A stretch of 64,000 bases of DNA from DASXVU01 sp963732855 (GTDB lineage: Archaea > Thermoplasmatota > Thermoplasmata > Methanomassiliicoccales > UBA472). This document shows positions 8,193 through 16,298 of this stretch, one piece after another. Position 1 is the first letter of the stretch; the number at the start of each line of letters is the position of its first letter. Position numbers and translations under genes: made by a program. The stretch is taken from the NCBI GenBank assembly GCA_963732855.1, contig CAVTBB010000001.1, forward strand, positions 186,001-250,000. Direction: 5' to 3'. The notes beneath the pieces were generated by a model that ran no database searches, had not been told where the DNA came from, and worked only from the letters and a program-made list of their open reading frames with translations.

Positions 8193-9572
8193 TCACATCA
8201 GGATGGCGGGCGGAATCAGGAGCATCATGAAGAGCGCCAAAAGGTATGATGCACGCTTCATCCTATTGGAGATTCCGTCTACCCTTAATGCCCACATGAG
8301 GACCATGATCGATGCCAACAATACGAGCTGGATTCCCGCTAGCTCGATATACTTTGCCGATACGAACCCGAAACCGCTGATCAGTACGTTAGCAGAAAGT
8401 GCGGATAGAACAACTCCGCTCAGGCCAGTGACCAGGCCGATAAAGAGCATGAGGACGTCTATCCTTCCATTTCCAGCGATTCTTTTGACCATGCTGTTGC
8501 CACCATAGTGCCAGGCAAATAGAACGATCAGTCCGAGAAGGACCAGGGCAAGGCCAGCAATTATGACCGTCCGCGTCGCGATGCCCTCGATCTCATTGAA
8601 GATCTTGATGTTGCCCGATATTCCTAATATCCATGCCCCCTCGGTTGCCAGGACGATCCCCGAGCCCATGCCGAAGAACTCGATCAATATCCTCCGGTCC
8701 AGCTTTGATTCGGCCAGCTTCCTGAATGAGAACACCAATAGACCGAGCGCGAACAATTGCGCGGCGGCCGTGGATACCAACATCTTTGTCACCGTGTCAT
8801 TCAATGAATCAGAATACATCAGAGTGACCGGCTCAGCAATGTAGGCCAGAACCAGACCCTCCAAAGCTATAACCAGTATCATCAAGGAAAAGATGATGTT
8901 CATCCGTTTCTTGCCCAAACGATTCGCAAATATCCCATTCTCGCGGAACAGTTGCATGACCAACAGAATGCCGGAAAGCAGGAATAGCTGCAGACCAGCC
9001 AGGAATATTGTCTGCTTCAGGACGGTTCCTATGCCGACCATGGCGGTGTCTGCGGACATGCCCATGACCAGGAGGCCTTCTCCCAGAAGGACGACCGTGA
9101 GGACGATGGCCCCCCATTCGAACAACCAATTGTTCTGCTCCTTGTCCCGCCGGATCCACAGGCTTAGCTGGAGAATCCCTAGTATGAATAGCTGGGCCCC
9201 GGCCAGTGCCACGAATTTCTTCGAGACCCCCTGGATATTGCCTATCATTATATCGCTTGAAAACAGGACCACAACGATGCCTTCGATGATCATCGCCACT
9301 GAGGCCAGCAGCATAACGATGGGGATGATCTTGCCCAACATCCCTTCCATTCTCTTGTTCTTATAAAAGACCCAAACCGATATCATCAGCGCACTGAGGA
9401 CGGCCAGTTGGGCCCCGGCCAGAACGAACGTTGATTGGGCTATGCCTCCGATGCCGTTTATCGCGGTGGGCTTGGCTACATAGATGGCGAATAGTCCCTC
9501 TATCATCGCCATAATGCCAAACAGGATCCCTATGACCCTTTTCCCATTCTTGATAGTTATCAGCCCCACCAC
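8193..9572 (-). CDS. Polytopic membrane protein built of six internal repeats
   Basis: A 459-residue, highly hydrophobic protein with about 12-13 membrane segments. It is made of six diverged copies of a unit of about 75 residues: a first helix ending in EG, a short loop with glycine and isoleucine, a lysine or threonine, then a second helix starting AGAQL or a variant (AGAQL, AGAQL, AGLQL, AAAQL, AGLAL, AGIQL), and a charged loop. I do not recognise the family. Two adjacent GTG codons are possible starts; GGAG lies just upstream. It is downstream-facing within the methyl-transfer region, but no link in function can be shown. It could be a transporter or a membrane scaffold. Confidence 0.75.
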   Translation of the reverse strand: MVGLITIKNGKRVIGILFGIMAMIEGLFAIYVAKPTAINGIGGIAQSTFVLAGAQLAVLSALMISVWVFYKNKRMEGMLGKIIPIVMLLASVAMIIEGIVVVLFSSDIMIGNIQGVSKKFVALAGAQLFILGILQLSLWIRRDKEQNNWLFEWGAIVLTVVLLGEGLLVMGMSADTAMVGIGTVLKQTIFLAGLQLFLLSGILLVMQLFRENGIFANRLGKKRMNIIFSLMILVIALEGLVLAYIAEPVTLMYSDSLNDTVTKMLVSTAAAQLFALGLLVFSFRKLAESKLDRRILIEFFGMGSGIVLATEGAWILGISGNIKIFNEIEGIATRTVIIAGLALVLLGLIVLFAWHYGGNSMVKRIAGNGRIDVLMLFIGLVTGLSGVVLSALSANVLISGFGFVSAKYIELAGIQLVLLASIMVLMWALRVDGISNRMKRASYLLALFMMLLIPPAILM

Positions 9573-9748
9573 GGCTCCGGATCAAGCGACCCTGAAATCA
9601 GGATCGTGCTCCTTGCTCATTGAAACGCTAATACCGATATTAAAGATTCCATCCAATTTACCTAATCTGACTTTGACATCTGACCAAATGAATCGCCAGA
9701 TGTCCAGTTTCGTTCTCTATTTATAGCACCCTTGAGATTGGCCGAGTT

Positions 9749-10474
9749 ATGCTGCTGATGTGCCATATCTTCATCGGCCTTATCATCGGTCTGTTATTGT
9801 TTCAGCTATTGAAAGATCGAAGGGTGATCGGGCTGGCAGCGATAGGCAGCATACTCCCAGACCTCATCGACAAGCCATTGGGTCACATTTTACTGAATGG
9901 ATCGCTCGATTACGGTCGTATCTACGCCCACAGCGGATTGTTCCTTATCGCCATCCTGACCGCGGGCGTTATGTACCATCATCAGAAGAAGAATACCTGG
10001 ATCATGATTGGACTGACTGCGGGCTTGGTTACCCATCTTCTATTGGACTCCATGTGGGACCTGCCGGTGACTTTATTCTATCCGCTCCTAGGCGAATTCG
10101 GGGCGCACCATTTCCCGAACTATATCGAGGACTCGCTCCTGAAAGAGATCGGAAACCCTTATGAATGGATATTCGGCGTTTCCGCGTTGGCCATACTCCT
10201 ATTCACATACAGGGACAAGCTGGGAAGATTCAGGGATGATATTGAAAAGTTCGCTCCCGGAACCATGAAGAACCTTGCGATACTTATGATCGTTACTGCG
10301 TTCTTGTCCATTCTGTCGGCCGCAATGGGGTCGTATAACCCCTTGTCCAGAAGCAGCGGCGTGGAAACGAACCTGATCATAGGCATTGCAGGCATGATCG
10401 GTGGGTTATTCTCTTACCGTATCTGGACCCGACATGGCGCAGAAGCGACGTTAAAGGTTCCACTGATTCAATAA
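9749..10474 (+). CDS. Membrane-bound metal-dependent hydrolase, DUF457/YdjM-like
   Basis: A 241-residue protein with about six membrane segments and the scattered metal ligands of the DUF457 (YdjM/YbcI) family: His6 in the first helix, ILPDLIDK (Asp38, Asp41), His61 (YAHSGLF), and HLLLDSMW (His96, Asp100). Members are thought to be membrane-embedded metal-dependent hydrolases related to phospholipase C-type folds; the substrate is unknown. The C-terminal 100 residues add two more membrane helices and a short cytoplasmic end. It is a single plus-strand gene, divergent from the repeated membrane protein, and converges on the corrinoid protein gene with 49 bp between them. Confidence 0.7.
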   Translation: MLLMCHIFIGLIIGLLLFQLLKDRRVIGLAAIGSILPDLIDKPLGHILLNGSLDYGRIYAHSGLFLIAILTAGVMYHHQKKNTWIMIGLTAGLVTHLLLDSMWDLPVTLFYPLLGEFGAHHFPNYIEDSLLKEIGNPYEWIFGVSALAILLFTYRDKLGRFRDDIEKFAPGTMKNLAILMIVTAFLSILSAAMGSYNPLSRSSGVETNLIIGIAGMIGGLFSYRIWTRHGAEATLKVPLIQ

Positions 10475-10523
10475 TGATGTAAGAAAAAGTGGGAAAAAGA
10501 TTGGAAAGGTTGAAGCAAGTTTA

Positions 10524-11159
10524 TTACTTCAAAAGGTCTGCGACGACCTTGACGGCTTCATTAGCGTCGTATCCCCAACCGTCGCATCCGATCTGGTTGG
10601 CGAATTCCCTGGAAGTCGCACCGCCGCCGACCATCGTCTTGATCTTCGGCTTCAGGTTGCCTTCCTTGCACATCCTCTCGATCTCCTTCATTCCCGCGAG
10701 CGTCGGGGTCATGAGGGTGGAGGTCGCGATGATGTTGGCGTTCTCGGCCTTAGCCTTCTCAACGATGTTCTTAACTGGGATATCTCTGCCCAAATCGAAG
10801 ATCGTGAGGCCAGCACCGGTAAGCATCGCCTTTACGATGTTCTTTCCGATATCGTGAACGTCTCCTTCAACAACGGCCATGACGACCTTTCCCTGAGCTC
10901 CAGCGGACGTCTTGTCGAGTTTCGGCAGGGCGACATCGAGAGCCTGGTAGAGAGTCTGGGCGGACAACAGAACTTGGGGCAGGAAGTACTCCTTCTTCTC
11001 GTACTTCTGACCAACGATCTCCATCGCCTTGTTCAATCCCTCAAAGATGATTACCTTCGCGGTTATTCCTTCAGCAAGGGCTTTCTCGGCCAATGGCTTG
11101 GCCTCTTTTATCTTTCCCTTGACAACAACATCAACCAAATTTTGCAGTGTCTCACTCAT
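10524..11159 (-). CDS. Corrinoid (B12-binding) methyl-carrier protein
   Basis: A 211-residue corrinoid protein of the MtbC/MttC/MtmC type. A helical cap domain covers about residues 1-85, and a Rossmann-like B12 domain follows with the base-off/His-on motif Asp100-Val-His102-Asp-Ile-Gly105 and a later GGGAT segment. It carries the methyl group between a substrate methyltransferase and MtbA. I set the start at the ATG at 11159 because a strong GGGAGGAAAG lies just upstream; a longer frame to 11243 exists but lacks such a signal. A TATA-like CTTTATTACA (11211-11220) fits that start. Which substrate methyltransferase it serves cannot be told, since none is adjacent. Confidence 0.92.
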   Translation of the reverse strand: MSETLQNLVDVVVKGKIKEAKPLAEKALAEGITAKVIIFEGLNKAMEIVGQKYEKKEYFLPQVLLSAQTLYQALDVALPKLDKTSAGAQGKVVMAVVEGDVHDIGKNIVKAMLTGAGLTIFDLGRDIPVKNIVEKAKAENANIIATSTLMTPTLAGMKEIERMCKEGNLKPKIKTMVGGGATSREFANQIGCDGWGYDANEAVKVVADLLK

Positions 11160-11266
11160 GCACTTTCCTCCCAAATAATGAAAGAATTTACTCATCGCAT
11201 GCCAATTGATTGTAATAAAGCCTTTTATGGATGGATGTACCATCCACGATTCTGTCGATACAATCG

Positions 11267-12379
11267 TTAATCACTGCCAGTCGGATGGATTTCTCGAATC
11301 GGTAAGGACTCGCCGCAAAAAGGGCAGCATCCATCACGTGTAAGATTATGGACCTTGGAGAAGGTCGGACAGAAGCGACTAACCTGCTCTTTCTTAACAA
11401 AAACCTTCTCGATTGCTTCTTCCGCCTTACGCGAAATGACGACCTTTCTGCATGAGGGACAACGTGTGTCCTGGTCTTCTCCAGTCACTCCCCCCAGATA
11501 AACGAATCGTAATCCAGCGTCAAGAAGCACTTGCTTGCATGCATACATCTCCTGCATTTCTGGGCTCGGTACTGTTGAAAATAGATAAGCCGGTTGGAAC
11601 CGGAAGAGATGAACCGGAATGTCCCGATCCAACTCCTCGATCACCCAATCCGCGAATCTGGCCAACATTCTCTTGTCGTTGGTCCTGCCTGGTATCACGG
11701 GATAGGCGAGCTCCAGGTGAATTCCTTTGTCCTTGGCTCTGATGCATGTCTCAAGCACAGGAGCAAGCCGCCCTTGGCACATATCATGATAGGTCTTTTC
11801 CTCGAACCCTTTGATATCGACCTTGATCACGTCGATGTTGTCTAATAGTTCCTCCCTTGCCTCCGGTCCGATGTACCCGTTGGTGTTCAACAAAGAGAAC
11901 AGGCCTTCCCTTTTGGCCAATCTAGATACGTCGATTATGTACTCGGACCAAACGATCGGTTCATTGAACGTCCATCCGATACCATCGACCTTCTTCTCCA
12001 GCGCGGATCGGACCAATTCTTCAGGCGACAGATATTTGGATGGTGTCTCTTCGAACCGGGATCGAACCAATACAGAGTTCTGACAGTAGCCGCAGTCCAA
12101 GGTGCATCCGAAAGTGCCGACTGAATACAATATGGCTCCGGGATGAAAATGGAATATTGGTTTCTTTTCTACGGGATCGACCGCTGTCACACACACACGG
12201 CCATAGGTCTGGGTTATCATCTTGCCGGCAACGTTGGCACGTGCGTTACAGAATCCAATAGCCCCATCATGGATCAAGCACCTGCGGGGGCATAGAAGAC
12301 ACAATGTTGCGTCCCCTTCAGTGCGCCACCATTTGGCGAGGTGATCGAACGACCCTGATTCAATAGTCATCATCCTCAT
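11267..12379 (-). CDS. AmmeMemoRadiSam-system radical SAM enzyme
   Basis: A 370-residue radical SAM protein related to pyruvate formate-lyase activating enzyme. The [4Fe-4S]/SAM motif CTLDCGYC has cysteines at 92, 96 and 99. An N-terminal cysteine-rich segment (CLLCPRRC, about 27-34) and a C-terminal zinc-ribbon-like region (CPSC, then CPFC) match the archaeal AmmeMemoRadiSam radical SAM subfamily. Its partners AMMECR1 and Memo are not in this window. Its substrate is unknown. The ATG at 12379 lies inside the end of the small zinc-ribbon gene at 12360-12455, in another frame, so translation of the two is probably coupled. Confidence 0.85.
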   Translation of the reverse strand: MRMMTIESGSFDHLAKWWRTEGDATLCLLCPRRCLIHDGAIGFCNARANVAGKMITQTYGRVCVTAVDPVEKKPIFHFHPGAILYSVGTFGCTLDCGYCQNSVLVRSRFEETPSKYLSPEELVRSALEKKVDGIGWTFNEPIVWSEYIIDVSRLAKREGLFSLLNTNGYIGPEAREELLDNIDVIKVDIKGFEEKTYHDMCQGRLAPVLETCIRAKDKGIHLELAYPVIPGRTNDKRMLARFADWVIEELDRDIPVHLFRFQPAYLFSTVPSPEMQEMYACKQVLLDAGLRFVYLGGVTGEDQDTRCPSCRKVVISRKAEEAIEKVFVKKEQVSRFCPTFSKVHNLTRDGCCPFCGESLPIREIHPTGSD

Positions 12380-12455
12380 CCTGCGATGCCCCGCAATTCG
12401 GACATTTCTTATGGTTCTTCTTCATGACCGACCCGCAGACGATGCACTCCGACAA
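12360..12455 (-). CDS. 31-residue zinc-ribbon protein
   Basis: A very short TTG-started gene with a clear GGGGGA ribosome-binding site about seven bases upstream. The product has two CX2C knuckles, CIVC near the N-terminus and CPNC about 14 residues later, and an acidic tail (DEDDDY). This spacing is a compact four-cysteine zinc ribbon. It overlaps the start of the radical SAM gene by 20 bp in another frame, indicating one operon. Its role is unknown; the context suggests it accompanies the radical SAM enzyme. Confidence 0.6.
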   Translation of the reverse strand: MSECIVCGSVMKKNHKKCPNCGASQDEDDDY

Positions 12456-12560
12456 TTGTTTTCCCCCGGTATATGAACGCTCGTGTATCTAATTAGAGTT
12501 ACTGCATCCTTGCTCGATAATTATCATGACCTGGCTCAAATTTGGGATACTTCTGGATGG

Positions 12561-12570
12561 TAAATATAAT
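12561..12570 (+). promoter_or_regulatory. TATA-box promoter of the ech operon
   Basis: TAAATATAAT centred about 37 nt upstream of the echA ATG at 12603. Transcription would start near 12592, leaving about ten bases of leader without a ribosome-binding site, so echA translation is probably leaderless-like. Confidence 0.6.
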
Positions 12571-12602
12571 AAGGAAGGGGTTGGAATGTTGCTCTGGTTG
12601 AT

Positions 12603-14486
12603 ATGCAGGTCGCAACGCTTTATATCCTTCTTCTGATCGTGGTCCCGACCCTGGGCGGCCTATTGTGCCTGGCCCGGAAGCGCGGTACCTCACCTTCGAT
12701 CATTGTCGCCAGTATCTCCGCGGCCACAATGGTACTGGCACTCAGCCTATTGGGATACATGTCCATCAACAATATCACGACCATCTCGATAGATGCGGAC
12801 GAGGTGTTCCCCATGGAGTGGGTCATATTGGCGCTTGACCTCGCGCTGATGGCCTATTTCATCTATATCGGCATCAAGGAGAAGAGCAAATGGATTGTGG
12901 CCTTCGCGCTCTTGCAAATCGTCCCCCTGATAATCTTCGAATCGTTGGTCATGGACAAGAGTGCCGACCCTGTGATCTTCGCCGACTATCTGAGCGTCGT
13001 AATGATGCTGATCACCTCACTGGTCGGATCGGTGATCATCCTTTATGCGATACGGTACATGAAGACCGATAGCAACCAGCCAAGGTTCTTCGCGGTTATG
13101 CTCATCTTCATCGGGGCGATGAATGGCGCGGTCTTCAGCAATGACCTCCTATGGCTGTTCTTCTTCTGGGAGGTGACGACTCTGACATCCTTCCTGTTGA
13201 TCGGGCACACGAAGACCAAAGAAGCGAGAAAATCAGCGAGGGTTGCCGCCGAGATAACATTGGGGGGCGGTGTGCTCCTTCTGGTCTCGATCATCCTTTC
13301 CTACTACTACTTCAGCGCCCTCACGATCTCGTCACTACCGTTGGGCACAAGCATCCTAGGATTGCAATTGCTGCCGTTCGCCCTGATGGCGGTGGCGGCG
13401 TTCACAAAATCGGCCCAGGTACCGTTCCAGAGGTGGCTGCTCGGGGCCATGGTGGCTCCGACCCCGGTGTCGGCATTGCTGCACTCGGCCACCATGGTCA
13501 ATCTGGGAGTGTATTTCCTGATCCGACTTTCCCCGAGCCTGGTAGGGCAGGATATGATAGCCTGGACCATCGGTATCGTAGGAGCGACATCATTCCTGGC
13601 AACGTCACTGCTGGCCATCGCTCAGAGCAATTCCAAACGCGTGCTGGCTTACTCCACGATCGGGAATCTGGGCCTGATCATTGTGTGCGTTGGACTGAAC
13701 ACAGCGCTATCAATCACCGCAGGAATGATCATCCTCATCTTCCATGCCATCTCCAAGGCCCTCCTGTTCATGTCGGTAGGGGTGGTAAAGGAGGAGATCA
13801 GGTCCGAGGACATTGATGTCATGGCATATCTGCGCGACAAGTTGCCTTTCATATCCGTTTCGATCTTTGTCGGCGTCTTCATGCTCATGCTTCCCCCTTT
13901 CGGCCTGTTCGCAGGCAAGTGGATCGTTTCTGAGGCGGCTGGCGGTTTCCCGTTCATAGCCATCCTTCTCTCGGTCGGCTTTGCCGGGACCATCGTCTAC
14001 TATAGCAAGTGGCTCGGTCGTCTGTTCGGAGCAGGTCCGCGAATCTCCAGGCCGACAGTACTGAGTGAAAAACTGCCCATATTGTACAAATATACCATAG
14101 GTGCGCTTCTCGGGGCTGGAATCGTTTTATCCTTGGCCATCGGCTTAGTCATACGATACCTGATCGACCCGTACCTCGAGCTACACTACGCCTCGGCGGT
14201 GGGGGACACGTTCCTGTCCGTGAACACGGAACTCGGGTCGTTCCCAGCGTTCTATATCCTGCTGATCGTCGGGATCCTGTTCCTGGGATTCGGTTTCCTG
14301 CTCAAGTTGGACAAGAAAGAACTTGCTCAAGCTTATGCCTGTGGGGAGGACCCAGAGTTCGATCTGGGAGGTTTCTACTACCTGAACGAGAAAATTGAGG
14401 CCCGCTGGAACATGATTATCCTGGTCCTTGCCACGGTGTTGCTGGTGATGCTCCTCGCTATACCCATGGCACTGGAGGTGATCTAA
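12603..14486 (+). CDS. echA: Energy-converting hydrogenase subunit EchA (NuoL/antiporter-like)
   Basis: A 627-residue polytopic membrane protein of the NuoL/MrpA antiporter-like family and the ion-translocating subunit of the Ech [NiFe] hydrogenase. The family core is visible: a conserved glutamate in the FFFWEVTTL helix, the KSAQVPFQRWLLGAM segment with the key lysine, PTPVSALLHS, and a broken-helix region. It is the first gene of a six-gene operon in the canonical echABCDEF order. Its stop overlaps the echB start by one base (TAATG). Together the complex couples electron transfer between reduced ferredoxin and protons/H2 to movement of H+ or Na+ across the membrane. Confidence 0.92.
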   Translation: MQVATLYILLLIVVPTLGGLLCLARKRGTSPSIIVASISAATMVLALSLLGYMSINNITTISIDADEVFPMEWVILALDLALMAYFIYIGIKEKSKWIVAFALLQIVPLIIFESLVMDKSADPVIFADYLSVVMMLITSLVGSVIILYAIRYMKTDSNQPRFFAVMLIFIGAMNGAVFSNDLLWLFFFWEVTTLTSFLLIGHTKTKEARKSARVAAEITLGGGVLLLVSIILSYYYFSALTISSLPLGTSILGLQLLPFALMAVAAFTKSAQVPFQRWLLGAMVAPTPVSALLHSATMVNLGVYFLIRLSPSLVGQDMIAWTIGIVGATSFLATSLLAIAQSNSKRVLAYSTIGNLGLIIVCVGLNTALSITAGMIILIFHAISKALLFMSVGVVKEEIRSEDIDVMAYLRDKLPFISVSIFVGVFMLMLPPFGLFAGKWIVSEAAGGFPFIAILLSVGFAGTIVYYSKWLGRLFGAGPRISRPTVLSEKLPILYKYTIGALLGAGIVLSLAIGLVIRYLIDPYLELHYASAVGDTFLSVNTELGSFPAFYILLIVGILFLGFGFLLKLDKKELAQAYACGEDPEFDLGGFYYLNEKIEARWNMIILVLATVLLVMLLAIPMALEVI

Positions 14487-15364
14487 TGACCGACCTTGAA
14501 CTATTGGTGATCACCATCCTTGTCGGGATATTGACGCCGTTCGCGATCGGACTGCTGATCGGGATCGATAGGAAGTTGACGGCCAGGATGCAGAATAGGG
14601 TTGGTCCTCCAGTCCTGCAGCCATTCTATGACCTGATTAAACTGTTCGGAAAAGAGCGCAGGGCCATGAACAGCTCTCAAGTTGTGTTCGCGATAGCCGC
14701 CATGTTCTTACAGCTGGCCGGGTTCGTGCTTCTAGTCACTGGCGGGGACCTATTGGTGGTGTTCTTCGTGTCCAGCACAGGTTCTTTCGCCTTCGTCCTA
14801 GGCGCCTTCAGCGCGCATTCGCCTTTCTCATACTATGGGGCGCAAAGGGAACTGCTTCAGATACTGGCATACGAACCGGTTATTTTCATGGCGATCATCG
14901 CTATAGGTTTCAGGGAGAAGACTTACCTTGCCGGTAGCATAACACATGACCTGTTGTTCATGCTGCCGTTGGTCCTGCTCTCCCTTTTGCCTGTACTGGT
15001 CATCAAAATGGAAAAGTCCCCTTACGATATCGCCACGGCGCATACGGAACTGGTGTCAGGCCCCTATGTAGAATATTCCGGGACATACCTGGCGATCACC
15101 GAGATAGCTCATTGGTTCGATGTCGCCGTCTTGTTCGGCATTATGACGCTTTTCTTTTGGGACCAGAACATCTGGGTATCCATTGGGGTAAAACTGCTTA
15201 TCGTTCTGGCGTTCTTCTTTTCGGCGGCCGTGATTGACAACGTTACCGCAAGATTGACCAGGGAGCGGATGGTCAAGTTCACGTTGGCATTCGGTCTGAC
15301 ACTGACGGCAGGGAACATACTGATATTGTTCCTTGCAGACAAGGGGGTTTTCACATGGCCTTGA
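14486..15364 (+). CDS. echB: Energy-converting hydrogenase subunit EchB (NuoH-like)
   Basis: A 292-residue membrane protein with about eight helices, homologous to NuoH of complex I. Family hallmarks are the amphipathic RKLTARMQNRVGPP segment (about 30-43), QPFYDLIKLFGKE, and the EKSPYDIATAHTELVSGPY loop (about 171-190). It links the soluble hydrogenase module to the membrane pump. Its last bases overlap echC (start at 15355), so the two genes are translationally coupled. Confidence 0.93.
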   Translation: MTDLELLVITILVGILTPFAIGLLIGIDRKLTARMQNRVGPPVLQPFYDLIKLFGKERRAMNSSQVVFAIAAMFLQLAGFVLLVTGGDLLVVFFVSSTGSFAFVLGAFSAHSPFSYYGAQRELLQILAYEPVIFMAIIAIGFREKTYLAGSITHDLLFMLPLVLLSLLPVLVIKMEKSPYDIATAHTELVSGPYVEYSGTYLAITEIAHWFDVAVLFGIMTLFFWDQNIWVSIGVKLLIVLAFFFSAAVIDNVTARLTRERMVKFTLAFGLTLTAGNILILFLADKGVFTWP

Positions 15365-15861
15365 AGGAGAAGATGAGGATGAAATCGCCATGGATCCTTC
15401 ACTTCGATACCGGCAGCTGCAACGGATGCGACCTTGAGGTCTGGGCATTGCTGACGCCGAAGTATGATGTGGAGCGGTTCGGTATGCTCAATAAGGCGAA
15501 CCCCAAGCATGCGGACATCCTGCTGCTCACCGGTCCCGTCACCAAGAAGACCGAGGACCGACTGATGACACTCTATAACCAAACGCCTGGCCCGAAGGTC
15601 GTTGTGGCGTGTGGCAACTGTGCCACGAACGGCGTGCCTTTCTTTGACTGCTACAACGTCGACGGAGGAGTCGACCGTGTGATCCCGGTCGACGTCTATG
15701 TCCCGGGATGCGCATGCCGACCCGAGGCGATAATCGATGGAGTGGTGTTAGCCATATCAAAGTGGAAGGAGAAGGTGGCAGCGGTGAGTGCCGAGACAGC
15801 CGCTCTTGCGAAAGAAGAAGCACCGCCGGAGACCGACCCCGCCCCGGAGGCGAAACCATGA
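15355..15861 (+). CDS. echC: Energy-converting hydrogenase small subunit EchC (NuoB-like)
   Basis: A 168-residue small subunit of the [NiFe] hydrogenase holding the proximal [4Fe-4S] cluster. Cysteines are at 22 and 25 (CNGCD), 86 (VACGNC) and 119 (VPGC), the family pattern. It passes electrons between EchF and the NiFe site in EchE. Residues after about 140 form an unusual alanine-, glutamate- and proline-rich tail (EEAPPETDPAPEAKP at the end) not needed for cluster binding. Its stop overlaps the echD start (ATGA). Confidence 0.93.
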   Translation: MALKEKMRMKSPWILHFDTGSCNGCDLEVWALLTPKYDVERFGMLNKANPKHADILLLTGPVTKKTEDRLMTLYNQTPGPKVVVACGNCATNGVPFFDCYNVDGGVDRVIPVDVYVPGCACRPEAIIDGVVLAISKWKEKVAAVSAETAALAKEEAPPETDPAPEAKP

Positions 15862-16298
15862 CTGAAGAGAACAAGAGCAAGGAACCGAAGCCGGTCAACG
15901 ACATCAGGTCCAAGGTCGACCGCATGACCTTCAAATTCCCGAAACCGAGGCTGATTTCCATATTTGCCAATGATAACGCAGATGGGACGTTTGAGCTGAT
16001 CTACGCCTTCCATTATAACAACCAGTATACCGAAATCCGTTATCCTGTCAAACTTGAGGACGAGCTGGATAGCCTTTCCTCCCACTACGCCGGTGCGGTC
16101 AACATGGAAAGGGAGATCGTGGACATGATGGGGCTGCATTTCAAAGGTATCGAGGGAGGTCTGCTCTTGACGCCAGGGAAAGGTATCGTGACACCCTTGA
16201 GGAAACCGCTCAAGCCGCCAGAGGCACCCCCTGTTGCGGGGTCGACATCGGAACCGGCCGCGCCGGAGAAAATGGGCATACCGGAGGGGAAACCATGA
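15858..16298 (+). CDS. echD: Energy-converting hydrogenase subunit EchD (NuoC-like)
   Basis: A 146-residue subunit related to NuoC (30-kDa complex I subunit). The start is the ATG at 15858, which overlaps the echC stop; a longer frame to 15708 runs inside echC and is not credible. The motif region EIRYPVKLEDELDSLSSHYA and MEREIVDMMGLHFKG (about 92-106) corresponds to the conserved ERE-DMFGI stretch of the family. The last 40 residues are proline/alanine/glutamate rich, like the tail of EchC. It overlaps echE (start 16295) by four bases. It is a structural part of the hydrogenase peripheral arm. Confidence 0.88.
   Translation: MTEENKSKEPKPVNDIRSKVDRMTFKFPKPRLISIFANDNADGTFELIYAFHYNNQYTEIRYPVKLEDELDSLSSHYAGAVNMEREIVDMMGLHFKGIEGGLLLTPGKGIVTPLRKPLKPPEAPPVAGSTSEPAAPEKMGIPEGKP

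Noticed and set aside
11160..11243. Longer N-terminus for the corrinoid protein
   Set aside because: The strong GGGAGGAAAG ribosome-binding site serves the ATG at 11159, and the extra residues do not resemble the family.
15708..15857. Longer N-terminus for EchD
   Set aside because: It runs inside echC in another frame; the ATGA overlap at 15858 gives the normal EchD length.
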